A stretch of 64,000 nt of DNA, taken from the NCBI RefSeq assembly GCF_003386285.1, contig NZ_QPNC01000029.1, positions 43,693-107,692 on the forward strand, given 5' to 3'. Position 1 is the stretch's first letter, and the number at the start of each line of letters is the position of its first letter. This DNA comes from Nocardiopsis sp. FIRDI 009 (GTDB lineage: Bacteria > Actinomycetota > Actinomycetes > Streptosporangiales > Streptosporangiaceae). The notes beneath the pieces are model-generated. The model was not told the origin of the DNA. It did no database searches and saw only the letters and a program-made list of their open reading frames with translations. Below are positions 8,476 through 16,736 of the stretch, one piece after another. The translations under genes and the position numbers were made by a program.

Positions 8476-9522
8476 CTACCTCGCCGCGGGGTCGACGGCC
8501 TTGCGGCTGAACACGTGTGCTCCCTTCTCCGTGTACTCCTCCACGCGTTGGAGTTCGGGGTGTTCGGCGAGCCATCGGTCGCCGATGGCCTGTTCGTCGG
8601 GGCGGTCCGCGTCGTCCAGGACGATGACGGCGTCCTCGGTGCAGTGCGGGAGCACGGTCGGCACGGCCGGGTAGCGGGCCTGACGACCGGTGGCCTGGGG
8701 CGGGCCGTCGACGAAGACCAGACCGATGCCCTCCAGGTCGGCGAGGACCGACGCGTCGTACCAGCGGTCGGCGGTCAGGACGGTCTCGTCCCCGACCGTG
8801 GACTCCTGCGGCGCGATCTCGGTGAGGGGGGCGTGGCGGATCTCGATCATGTCGTCGAGTCCGTGCGCGGTGACCAGGTCGCGGCTGAGTTCGGCGTACC
8901 GGGCGTCGTGCTCGATCGCGACGAGCCGGCCCCCGCCCGCCCGGCGCAGCGCGTATCCGAGCCAGACGCTGGAGGCGCCGCTGCCGAACTCCACCACCAG
9001 GTCGGGACGGAGCCGGTCGATGTGCCGGACGAGGACGCGCAGCACGTCCGGTGAGGCCGCCCAGCCGCGCAGGGGCGGCATGAACGCGGCGGTGTCCAGC
9101 GTCTCGCGCAACTCGGTCCAGGCGACCTGCTGCTCGTAGTCGTGCCGTCCCTGGACGGTGACCGCGCGGCGGATCTCCCGGGAGAGCTTGGGCAGGGAGT
9201 GGTCGTGTACCCGGTCCACCCGCGCGCGGACGGCGTCCATGGCCCGGACCGTCTCCAGGCGGTCGCGGCCCAGCGCCTCGGTCACGGTCCGGGTGTGGGA
9301 CGCCACGGCCGCTGGCAGCGCCCGCACGGAACGGTGGAGGAGGTAGACCGCGGCGCCGAGGGCGCAGACCGTTCCCCCGAGGAGGAGCGTCCCGGCCAGC
9401 AGCACCGCCTCGGCCGGGGTGACCGTGCCGAGAGTCCCCAGGACCACGGGGGTGGCCGCGGCCGCCGCCGCGAGCATGGCGGCGACGAGGAACGGGAGAG
9501 GATGGCGGCGAAGTAGGCGCAT
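8476..9522 (-). CDS. Membrane-anchored class I SAM-dependent methyltransferase
   Basis: A 348-residue protein with two hydrophobic segments near the N-terminus (about 10-30 and 40-60), then a helical linker and a methyltransferase domain of the Methyltransf_24 type. Motif I is VVEFGSGASSVWL (about 172-184), followed by LVAIEHDARYAEL and the acidic LVFVDGPP strand. Such enzymes often modify sugars or cell-wall precursors. ATG 9522 is chosen over an in-frame GTG at 9537 because GGAGG lies eight bases before it. It heads the operon with two glycosyltransferases, which suggests methylation of a surface glycan at the membrane. Confidence 0.84.
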   Translation of the reverse strand: MRLLRRHPLPFLVAAMLAAAAAATPVVLGTLGTVTPAEAVLLAGTLLLGGTVCALGAAVYLLHRSVRALPAAVASHTRTVTEALGRDRLETVRAMDAVRARVDRVHDHSLPKLSREIRRAVTVQGRHDYEQQVAWTELRETLDTAAFMPPLRGWAASPDVLRVLVRHIDRLRPDLVVEFGSGASSVWLGYALRRAGGGRLVAIEHDARYAELSRDLVTAHGLDDMIEIRHAPLTEIAPQESTVGDETVLTADRWYDASVLADLEGIGLVFVDGPPQATGRQARYPAVPTVLPHCTEDAVIVLDDADRPDEQAIGDRWLAEHPELQRVEEYTEKGAHVFSRKAVDPAAR

Positions 9523-10473
9523 GGTGTCGACCTCCACGGGTTTCTGACACGGTCTGGGGGGTGTGGGGGGTCCGGCAGGAGCTCCTGCCGTGCGTTGGCG
9601 ACCGGTGCCGAGCGCTCTCCCAGCCTAGGAGGAAATAAGGTGAATGACGCTTGTGACACTAACGGTTCGACGGAATGCCCGCTCCCTTCTGGAGGGCGAT
9701 CAAAACCCGAAGTAGCAGTAATTCCCTGATTGTTCACCCGCTCATCACCGAAACTCCCCCACACCAGATTCGAACCCCCGAAGGTCGCACGGGCTCCCGG
9801 GAGGCGCGGGGACGCCGACCACCGCCGGGCGCCCTCGGCGTCGGCGGGGGCGGCGAGGGCGCCCGGACCCTCGATTCCGGCCCCGGAACCCGCCGTCGGA
9901 GCGTCGCCTGGAAAGGAGGCGGGGACGCCCTCGGCCGGTGACGACGGGACGCTGGAAACGGAGACGGACATGGCGGGGCGGGCCTCGCAGAAACGGGGAG
10001 ACACCGACCGGTCCGGGCACGCCGCCGGGTTCGCGAACGCGCGGCCGAACCCGGCGTTGTCTGTTCCGTGTCACCGATGCGGTGGATGAGGAGAGGACAC
10101 GTGGCCAACGCCGTCGTGACGCCCGCGATGGACGGGTGACACGGCTCGGGACCGAAAATGAGCGGCCGCCCGTGGGATTCACCGACAAACAACCCAAGAT
10201 GTGATGATTCGACCACGCGTCTTCGGGGTAACAACCCAACGGCGGCCACGCGCCCGGGGTACCAGCCACCACCTCACGAGTGCCCCGGCGACCGGACACC
10301 CACGGTCGGTGACGACGGGCCGCCGGTCCCCCGGCCGGGCTCCGGCTTATTCCCGAACCGGTGTGTAAACAGTGCGACATCGGGTCCCCGGCGCCCTGGC
10401 TGATAGCTTGCTGCCTAGCGATCCCATCGCTGGTGAACACGACGAATCGCGTCATTGGAAAGGTGCGTCAGAG
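9523..10473. other. Long intergenic region with no recognised gene
   Basis: The 951 bp between the divergent glycan operon and sod contain open frames on both strands, but none has family motifs, a good ribosome binding site or convincing codon bias. A noticeably AT-richer patch (about 9630-9770) probably holds the operon promoter on minus. Nearer sod, AGCGAT-ccc-ATCGCT (10417-10431) is a small inverted repeat that may lie in the sod promoter or leader; TAGCTT just upstream is a possible -10 box. Confidence 0.45.
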
Positions 10474-11085
10474 ATGTCTGCGCCATACTCGCTGCCCGAG
10501 CTGTCCTACGACTACACGGCCCTGGAGCCGTGGATCTCGGGCCAGATCATGGAGCTCCACCACTCCAAGCACCACGCCGCCTACGTGGCCGGTGCGAACA
10601 CCGCGCTGGAGCAGATGGCGGAGGCCCGGGAGTCCGGTAACTTCGGCACCATCCCCATGCTGGAGAAGAACCTCGCCTTCCACCTGGGCGGGCACGTCAA
10701 CCACTCGGTGTTCTGGCAGAACCTGTCCCCGAACGGCGGCGACAAGCCCGAGGGTGAACTGGGCGCCGCGATCGACGACCAGTTCGGTTCCTTCGACGCC
10801 TTCCGCGCCCACTTCGGCGCCGCCGCCAACAGCATCCAGGGCTCGGGCTGGGCGATCCTCGCCTGGGAGCCCCTGGGCCAGCGCCTCATCATCGAGCAGC
10901 TGTACGACCAGCAGGCCAACATCCCGCACAGCACCACCCCGCTGCTGATGCTGGACATGTGGGAGCACGCCTTCTACCTCCAGTACAAGAACGTGAAGGC
11001 GGACTACGTCAAGGCCTTCTGGAACGTCGTCAACTGGGCCGACGTCCAGGAGCGCTTCACCAAGGCCCGCGAGGTCGCGTTCTAG
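10474..11085 (+). CDS. sodA: Superoxide dismutase (Fe/Mn family)
   Basis: Dismutates superoxide to oxygen and hydrogen peroxide in the cytoplasm. The 203-residue product has the helical N-terminal block LPELSYDYTALEPWISGQIMELHHSKHH with metal ligand His, the second His in FHLGGHVNHSVFW, and the signature DMWEHAFYLQYKN carrying the last Asp and His ligands. Length and motifs match the family fully. ATG 10474 is used, with GGAAAGG upstream; an in-frame upstream extension lacks family sequence. Metal type (Fe or Mn) cannot be fixed by eye, so the symbol is provisional. A perfect 15-bp terminator follows. Confidence 0.95.
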   Translation: MSAPYSLPELSYDYTALEPWISGQIMELHHSKHHAAYVAGANTALEQMAEARESGNFGTIPMLEKNLAFHLGGHVNHSVFWQNLSPNGGDKPEGELGAAIDDQFGSFDAFRAHFGAAANSIQGSGWAILAWEPLGQRLIIEQLYDQQANIPHSTTPLLMLDMWEHAFYLQYKNVKADYVKAFWNVVNWADVQERFTKAREVAF

Positions 11086-11119
11086 GACGCACGCGGCGCC
11101 GCCCGGGCACGGGTGAGGT

Positions 11120-11153
11120 GGGGGCGGCACTCCCGGCCGGGAGTGCCGCCCCC
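11120..11153. terminator. Strong hairpin terminator between sod and mocR
   Basis: Perfect 15-bp arms GGGGGCGGCACTCCC and GGGAGTGCCGCCCCC with a GGCC loop lie between convergent genes and can stop transcription from both sides. Confidence 0.88.
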
Positions 11154-11172
11154 GCTCCGTCTCCCGGGTGCC

Positions 11173-12648
11173 TCAGACCACGAGGCGGGCCGGGTCGTCC
11201 ACCACCGGCCCGTGGCGGTCGAGTTCCCGCCAGGCCCGGGACAGCCGCCAGACCAACTCCTCACTGGTGGCCTCGTCGTAGGCGAAGGGCAGCCGGAAGT
11301 ACTCGGAGAAGCGGTCCTCACCGCTGGCCGACATCATGTGGCCGGGGACGAGTTCGACGTCGTGGGAGAGGGCGACCTGGGCGAACTCGCGGGCGTCGAC
11401 CCCGGGCAGACGCACCCACAGGGCCGCTCCCCCGGTGGGCCGCCGCCACCGCCACGTGGGCATGGACGCGCGCAGCATCCCCTCCATGTGCTCCAGTGCC
11501 CGGACGAGCTGCGCGGAGCGTTCGGCGGCGAGCCGGTCGTAGCGCGGCAGCAGGCGCACGGCGACCATCTGTTCCAGCAGCGGGCTGCCGAGGTCGGCGA
11601 GGACCTTGCGGCGGCTGAGCCGCCTGGCGATCTCCACAGGGGCCCGCAGCCAGCCCAGCCGGAGCCCCGCCCACCCGACCTTGCTGAGCGAGTCGACCGT
11701 GATGACCTCGGCCCCGCGCGGGGCGAACGCGGCGAGCGGCGGGGGCTCGTCCGGGGCACGGATACCGGTGTAGGCGCTGTCCTCCAGGACGGGGACGCCG
11801 TGCCGCGCGGCCAGCTCCCCCAGTTCACGACGGCGGGACGCGGACATGAGCGTGCCCGTCGGATTGTGGTACGCGGGCATGACGTAGATCAGGTGCGGGG
11901 AGTGCTCGGCGATGGCGCGGCGCACGCCGATCGGGTCGATGCCGTGGTCGTCGACACGGACCGGGAGGAGGCGGGCGCCCCGGTCGCGCATGAGGTCCAG
12001 GCAGCCCGCGAACCCCGGATCCTCGGCGACCACGGGTGATCCCTCGCGCAGGTAGAGCTGCGCGACCAGGGCCACCGCCTGGTGGGCTCCGGTGGTGACC
12101 ACGATCTGGTCGGGCGTGGTCGGCAGGCCCTGGTCGGTGTAGCGGTCGGCGAGGGCCCGCCGCAGCACGGGGAGCCCTCGCGGGTGGTAGGTGTCCTCGG
12201 CCATGAGCGCGGGGAGGTCGCGGGCGACCACCTCGCGGACGGCCTCCTCCACGACCTCCAGTGCCGGGGTGCGCAGGCACGCGACGGAGATGACGCGCGG
12301 GGTGTCCCGGAGGAGGTTCTGGTACATCGGGTTGGCGACGCTGCCGGGGGCCCAGCCGTCGGAGGGCACCGGGCCGATGCTGGAGCTGACCCGGGTGCCG
12401 CTGCCCTGCCTGCTGTCCAGGATGCCCTCCGTCCGCAGGGCGTCGTAGGCGGAGACCACCGTGGTCCGGCTGATCCGCAGGGCGGCGGCGAGCGCCCGCT
12501 CGGAGGGGAGCCGCTCCCCGGCCACGAGCGTGCCCTCGGTGACCAGCCCGCGCAACGCGTCCGCGAGCCGCCGGTAGAGCGGGCCACCGCCGGCCGCCCA
12601 CGTGCCGAGGCGGTCCACGAGCGTGGCCGCCTGACGAGAAGAGTCCAT
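11173..12648 (-). CDS. MocR/PdxR-type GntR regulator with aminotransferase domain
   Basis: A 491-residue transcription factor. Residues about 20-90 form a GntR winged helix (LYRRLADALRGLVTEG, LPSERALAAALRISRTTVVSAYDAL, GSGTRV). The rest is a fold-type I aminotransferase-like domain with the PLP lysine in TVDSLSKVGWAGLRLGW, as in MocR regulators that sense PLP or amino-acid adducts. ATG 12648 is preferred to the in-frame ATG 12660 because GGAG lies ten bases upstream of it. It diverges from a small monooxygenase-like gene, the arrangement in which MocR proteins usually control the neighbour. Confidence 0.9.
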   Translation of the reverse strand: MDSSRQAATLVDRLGTWAAGGGPLYRRLADALRGLVTEGTLVAGERLPSERALAAALRISRTTVVSAYDALRTEGILDSRQGSGTRVSSSIGPVPSDGWAPGSVANPMYQNLLRDTPRVISVACLRTPALEVVEEAVREVVARDLPALMAEDTYHPRGLPVLRRALADRYTDQGLPTTPDQIVVTTGAHQAVALVAQLYLREGSPVVAEDPGFAGCLDLMRDRGARLLPVRVDDHGIDPIGVRRAIAEHSPHLIYVMPAYHNPTGTLMSASRRRELGELAARHGVPVLEDSAYTGIRAPDEPPPLAAFAPRGAEVITVDSLSKVGWAGLRLGWLRAPVEIARRLSRRKVLADLGSPLLEQMVAVRLLPRYDRLAAERSAQLVRALEHMEGMLRASMPTWRWRRPTGGAALWVRLPGVDAREFAQVALSHDVELVPGHMMSASGEDRFSEYFRLPFAYDEATSEELVWRLSRAWRELDRHGPVVDDPARLVV

Positions 12649-12729
12649 TTTCCGCTCCATTGGATCTGTCGGCCGTGCCGCACCGCTTCGATACTGGCAT
12701 CGGAGTCGATCAGACCACCAGAGCCAAAA

Positions 12730-12751
12730 TGGACCTTTTGATTTCAGTCCA
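12730..12751. promoter_or_regulatory. Candidate MocR operator in divergent promoter
   Basis: TGGAC (12730-12734) and GTCCA (12747-12751) form an inverted repeat with a 12-bp AT-rich spacer, in the 123-bp gap between divergent mocR and the small monooxygenase-like gene. The AT-rich patch stands out from its surroundings. Assignment to the MocR protein is inference from position. Confidence 0.45.
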
Positions 12752-12771
12752 CTTGATTGCGGGGAGTCCCG

Positions 12772-13278
12772 ATGCCGTCCCTCGTCCCACAGCAGCACAA
12801 CCGGTCCACGCACGTTCCGCACCACCGCCTCCCCGCCCAGCGACCCGTCGCCGAACCGACCCCGGCGCACGCGGTCCGCGGTCCGGTGCTGGTGGAGGCA
12901 CTCACCCTGACCACGGACACCGATGACCACCGGGCTCTGGACGCGCTGGTCGGGGCGCTCCGGGAACGCGCGCGGAGCGCCCCGGGCCACCTGGGCCAGG
13001 TCCACTTCGACGGTGGGGGGAACCGTCGCCGGACGGTGGCCCTGTGGCGGTCCCCGACCGACCTGCGTGACCTCGTACACGCCGCGCACCCCGACATCCT
13101 GGCCTTCCGAGCGACGACCGGGGCGTTCCCGACCCTGGAGCGCACGCTGTGGTGGGAGACGGAGGGCGCGGCCGAGGTGACGGTCGAGGAGGCCGAACGG
13201 CGCGCGGCCCACCTGCGCGAACACGGCCCCGGCGCGCGGGCCTTCACGCTGCGTTCCCCGGTGCCCCGCCCGGCCTGA
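12772..13278 (+). CDS. Small ferredoxin-like dimeric-barrel protein, monooxygenase-like
   Basis: A 168-residue protein. After about 45 low-complexity residues, a single alpha+beta domain resembles antibiotic-biosynthesis-monooxygenase/DUF3291 proteins: VLVEALTLTTDTDDHRALDALVGAL, GHLGQVHFDGGG, TVALWRSPTDLRDLVHAAHPDI. Such domains act in heme, quinone or small-aromatic chemistry; the substrate is unknown. ATG 12772 follows GGGGAG. It is divergent from the MocR regulator with a candidate operator between them, so induction through a PLP-linked or amino-acid signal is plausible. Confidence 0.6.
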   Translation: MPSLVPQQHNRSTHVPHHRLPAQRPVAEPTPAHAVRGPVLVEALTLTTDTDDHRALDALVGALRERARSAPGHLGQVHFDGGGNRRRTVALWRSPTDLRDLVHAAHPDILAFRATTGAFPTLERTLWWETEGAAEVTVEEAERRAAHLREHGPGARAFTLRSPVPRPA

Positions 13279-13330
13279 CCGACCCCGAACCGGGCACGTC
13301 CCACGCGCCCCGGCCTCGGTCCCGACGCGA

Positions 13331-14056
13331 TCACGGACGGCGGGCGAGGAAGACCAACTCCCTCCCCGGCCGGTCCGGGGCGTCGCGGACGTCCTCCACC
13401 GCGAGGCCGCACGCGGCCAGATTCTCCGCCACCTCACCGCGTTCGCGGAAGCGAAGCGTCGAATCCGACGTCAGCACCCGACCGTCCGAGGCGAAGACGT
13501 GGGTCCAGCGGAACGTCACCAGCGGCGGCCGCGCGTCGGTCACCTCGACCCAACTCTCGACGGCTCCGCCCCCGGGGATCTCCGTCACCCGGTGGGTCGC
13601 CTCGCGGGTCCACTCCTCCCACGCCCGCCTGGCCGGATCCCTCGTCTCGAACACCAGGCGTCCGCCGGGCGTCAGCGCGCCGTGGGCCGCCCGCAGGGTC
13701 ATCCGCCACACCCCGGCGTCGACGACGGCCTGGGCGACGTTGGCCGTCATCGTCACCAGGTCGACCCGCAGCGGCGGGAGCGCCGACACGTCACCGTGAA
13801 CCCACCGCACCCGGTCTGCGCCCGGCTTGGCCCGGGCGACGTCGAGGGAGGCCCGGGCGGGATCGACACCGACGACGTCGATCCCTCGACCGGCCAGCAG
13901 GAGCGCGAACACGCCCGTCCCGCACCCGATGTCCAGCACGCGCCGCGCCCCGAACTCCTCCGCCATCCGCAGGTAGGGGTCGAGATCACCGCGGTCGGGG
14001 TCCAGGGGGTCGTAGAGCGCGGCGAGCCGCGGATGTCCGAAGCACTCGTCAGCCAT
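13331..14056 (-). CDS. Class I SAM-dependent methyltransferase
   Basis: A 241-residue soluble methyltransferase of the Methyltransf_25/11 type. Motif I RVLDIGCGTGVFALLLA (about 39-55), acidic VVGVDPA, then WVHGDVSALP and LVTMTANVAQAVVD are clear. The C-terminal half (RWTHVFASDGRVLTSDSTLRF) is that of the group acting on small molecules. ATG 14056 is the first codon giving a family-like N-terminus; no good ribosome binding site is visible, so the start is uncertain. Substrate unknown. It converges with the monooxygenase-like gene. Confidence 0.82.
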   Translation of the reverse strand: MADECFGHPRLAALYDPLDPDRGDLDPYLRMAEEFGARRVLDIGCGTGVFALLLAGRGIDVVGVDPARASLDVARAKPGADRVRWVHGDVSALPPLRVDLVTMTANVAQAVVDAGVWRMTLRAAHGALTPGGRLVFETRDPARRAWEEWTREATHRVTEIPGGGAVESWVEVTDARPPLVTFRWTHVFASDGRVLTSDSTLRFRERGEVAENLAACGLAVEDVRDAPDRPGRELVFLARRP

Positions 14057-14291
14057 ACGGCCGACGGTAGGGACCGCAGGAGGGCACGGCCACCCGTTTC
14101 CCGTCTCCCACAGCTCCCGAAGGGCACCGGCGTACCCGCGCGGGTCGCGGGATGCTCGATGTCGGCGGGATCGTCGATCCCCGGCACCGGGCTGAAGTTC
14201 CCCCGAAACCGAGCCCAGCCCGGTGCGGCGCGCCGGGGCGAGGGGCGATGTGTTCCTGTGGACGAGCCGAGGCTTCCGACTCGCGCGGGTG

Positions 14292-14332
14292 AGGGGCGGA
14301 CCGGTCCCGCGCCCCGGCTCCGGTCCGCCCCT
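14292..14332 (-). terminator. Terminator of bioA-bioD
   Basis: Arms AGGGGCGGACCGG (14292-14304) and CCGGTCCGCCCCT (14320-14332) form a 13-bp stem. On the minus strand it starts within the bioD stop codon region, ending the bioAD transcript. Confidence 0.75.
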
Positions 14333-15041
14333 ATCCGCCGGTCCCGACGCGCCCCGCCTCCCAGGCCCCGCCCAGGGCCGGGGCCAGGCTCCGCCGGGCC
14401 ACCTCCGCGAACTCCGGCGCGGCCGACCGCCCGACCCCCTCCGGCACAACGCCGACCAGGTCACCCGCGCCCATGGTCGGCAGGTCGGTGAGGTTGCACC
14501 GCATCGCGAGGTCGGGCCGCTTCGGCCAGGCACCCACCACCACCCCGGCCGGGACCAGTCCGCGCGTGCGCAGGGCCTCGGCGGTCAGCGCCGTCGCGTT
14601 CAGCGTGCCCAGGTCGGGACGCGCCACCACCAGGACGGGCGCGGAGAGGGCCGCGGCCACGTCGGCCAGCGTCCTCCCGGCCGGGTTCAACCGCACCAGC
14701 AGCCCGCCCGCCCCCTCCACCAGGACCAGGTCGTGGTCGCGGTCCAGCTCACGCACCGCCTCGACCACCCGCCGGTCGTCCAGCGGCTCGGCGCCGCACC
14801 GCACGGAGGCCGTCGCCGGGGCCAGCGGCTCCGGGTAGCGCACCACCTCCACCGCGGTCACCCCCGGCGCCAGACGCGCCACCTCGTCCACGTCGCCGGG
14901 TTCCCCGGGCCCCACCCCGGTCTGGGCGGGCTTGACCACCGCCACCCCACGCCCCCGGGCCCGCGCCAGCGCGGCGACGGCGGCCGTGACGACGGTCTTG
15001 CCCACCTCGGTACCGGTACCGGTCACCACCAGGACACTCAT
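14331..15041 (-). CDS. bioD: Dethiobiotin synthetase
   Basis: ATP-dependent carboxylation of 7,8-diaminopelargonate to dethiobiotin, the penultimate step of biotin synthesis, in the cytoplasm. The 236-residue product has the P-loop variant VTGTGTEVGKT (about 6-16), catalytic KPAQTGV, LVLVEGAGGLLV and VVARPDLGTLNAT. Its ATG overlaps the bioA TGA (ATGA, 15038-15041), indicating translational coupling. An in-frame extension upstream to 15161 lies inside bioA and lacks family sequence. No bioB is visible in the window. Confidence 0.94.
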   Translation of the reverse strand: MSVLVVTGTGTEVGKTVVTAAVAALARARGRGVAVVKPAQTGVGPGEPGDVDEVARLAPGVTAVEVVRYPEPLAPATASVRCGAEPLDDRRVVEAVRELDRDHDLVLVEGAGGLLVRLNPAGRTLADVAAALSAPVLVVARPDLGTLNATALTAEALRTRGLVPAGVVVGAWPKRPDLAMRCNLTDLPTMGAGDLVGVVPEGVGRSAAPEFAEVARRSLAPALGGAWEAGRVGTGG

Positions 15042-16375
15042 CGCACCCCCAACGAGGCTTCGGCCGCGGCGACCATCCCCGCCGCGATCGCGGCCACGTC
15101 CTCGGCCGTGCTCACGTAGGGCGGCATGGCGTACACGTGGTTGCGGAACGGCCGCAGCCACACCCCGGCCGCCACCGCCGCCCGCGTCGCCTCGCGCATC
15201 CGCACCGGCTCCTCCAGCTCGATCACGCCGATCGCCCCGAGGACGCGCACCTGACGCACCCCGGGCAACCGCTCGGCCGGGGCGAGCCCCTCGCGCAGCC
15301 CCGACTCGACCCGGGCCACGTCGCCCTTCCAGTCACCGCCGGTCAGGATCTCCACCGACGCCAGGGCGGTCGCGCAGGCCAGGGGGTTACCCATGAAGGT
15401 GGGGCCGTGGGCGAGCACCGGCACCTCGCCCCCGGCGATCCCCCGCGCCACCCGCGCGGTGCACAGCGTCGCCGCGAGCGTCATGTAACCGCCGGTCAGC
15501 GCCTTGCCCAGGCACATGACGTCGGGGGTGACACCCGCGTGGTCGGCGGCGAACAACTCGCCGGTGCGCCCGAAGCCCGTCGCGATCTCGTCGAAGACCA
15601 GCAGCAGGCCCAGGTCGTCCGCGATCCGCCGCAGCTCCCGCAGATACCCCGGGTGGTGGAAGCGCATCCCGCCCGCGCCCTGGACCACGGGTTCGACGAT
15701 GATCGCGGCGAGTTCGTCGGCGTGCTCGCGCGCGAGCCGCTCGAATCCGGCCACGTAGTCGGCGTCGGGTTCGGTGTCGAAACCGGCGGGCGGCGCGGGA
15801 GCGAACACCTGGCCGGGGAGCACGTCCCCCCACAGCGCGTGCATGCCGCCGTCGGGGTCGCAGGCGCTCATGGCGTGGAACGTGTCCCCGTGGTAGCCGC
15901 CGCGCCAGGTGAGGAACCGACGCCGTCCGGAGCCCCCCGTCGAGCGGTGGTACTGGAGGCACATCTTCATCGCGACCTCCACCGACACCGACCCAGAGTC
16001 GGCCAGGAACACGTGGTCCAGCGCGTCAGGCGTGATCCGCACCAGGGCCTCGCCGAGCTCGGCCGCCGGGGCGTGCGTGAGTCCGCCGAACATCACGTGG
16101 CTGAACGCCGCCAACTGGTCGCGCGCGGCCGCGTCCAACCGGGGGTGGCGGTAGCCGTGGATCGCCGACCACCACGAGGACATCCCGTCGACCACCTCGT
16201 GGGTCCCCTCCTGCGACCACAGTGTGAGGCGCACGCCCTCGGCGTCGGTGACCACGTACGGCCGTTCGGCGGCGGGCACGGTCGTGTAGGGGTGCCACAG
16301 GTGGGCGCCGTCGAGGGCGCTGACCCGCGCGGGATCGACCGGGCGCCGCGGGGGCGTGTGCTCGGTGGAGGTCAT
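15038..16375 (-). CDS. bioA: Adenosylmethionine-8-amino-7-oxononanoate aminotransferase
   Basis: PLP enzyme that transfers the amino group of SAM to 7-keto-8-aminopelargonate, giving diaminopelargonate. The 445-residue protein carries HLWHPYT near the N-terminus, the substrate-binding DGMSSWWSAIHGY, FDEIATGFGRTG and the PLP lysine in CLGKALTGGYMTLA (about 285-298), all diagnostic of BioA rather than general class III transaminases. First gene of the bioA-bioD unit. ATG 16375 fits the family start. bioF is divergent 361 bp away. Confidence 0.95.
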   Translation of the reverse strand: MTSTEHTPPRRPVDPARVSALDGAHLWHPYTTVPAAERPYVVTDAEGVRLTLWSQEGTHEVVDGMSSWWSAIHGYRHPRLDAAARDQLAAFSHVMFGGLTHAPAAELGEALVRITPDALDHVFLADSGSVSVEVAMKMCLQYHRSTGGSGRRRFLTWRGGYHGDTFHAMSACDPDGGMHALWGDVLPGQVFAPAPPAGFDTEPDADYVAGFERLAREHADELAAIIVEPVVQGAGGMRFHHPGYLRELRRIADDLGLLLVFDEIATGFGRTGELFAADHAGVTPDVMCLGKALTGGYMTLAATLCTARVARGIAGGEVPVLAHGPTFMGNPLACATALASVEILTGGDWKGDVARVESGLREGLAPAERLPGVRQVRVLGAIGVIELEEPVRMREATRAAVAAGVWLRPFRNHVYAMPPYVSTAEDVAAIAAGMVAAAEASLGVR

Positions 16376-16736
16376 GGGTGGTTCTCGGGGCCGGGGCGGG
16401 CCCCTTCCTCCTCACGGTGGTGTGGGCGTCGGACCGTCGCGGCACCCCATTGTTCACGGACCGGACCAGTGGGGTCCCGTGCGGTCCTACCAGGATTCCG
16501 CATGGAAGTTTGTGGGCTTTCACGGGTGACGCGCACACCCCGCGACCGGCAGAGTCGTAGACGCCTCCCTGGCACACATGGACCGGACCGACCCAGCGGG
16601 ATTGGCCGCCGCTGGGTCGGTCCCGCCAGGTGGAGGCGGTCCGCGACCCGCGTGACGCACGGCGCCGAGCGCGCCCGCCCCGTCCCGCCCCGGTGTCCGG
16701 ATGCCCGGCTTCGACCAGAGGAGGACCCCCGCTCGT
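16376..16736. other. Divergent bioA/bioF promoter region
   Basis: No gene is seen. The region must hold both promoters. I find no convincing BirA- or BioQ-type palindrome. The striking content is the long nested hairpin at 16563-16637, described separately. Confidence 0.5.
16563..16637. promoter_or_regulatory. Long nested hairpin upstream of bioF
   Basis: Three successive complementary blocks fold on one another: GCCTCC with GGAGGC, CTGGC with GCCAG, and a 15-bp core GGACCGACCCAGCGG (16585-16599) with CCGCTGGGTCGGTCC (16609-16623). It lies about 100 bp before the bioF start. It may be a leader attenuator, a terminator insulating the divergent units, or a protein site; sequence alone does not decide. 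Confidence 0.6.

Noticed and set aside
9755..9800. Possible tRNA 3' fragment on the minus strand (GGGGGTTCGAATCT)
   Set aside because: The T-loop-like sequence lacks a pairing T stem and there is no D arm, anticodon arm or acceptor stem around it.
9675..10455. Several open frames of 80-240 codons on both strands before sod
   Set aside because: They overlap each other, lack ribosome binding sites and family motifs, and are Arg/Pro-rich as expected for shadow frames in GC-rich DNA.
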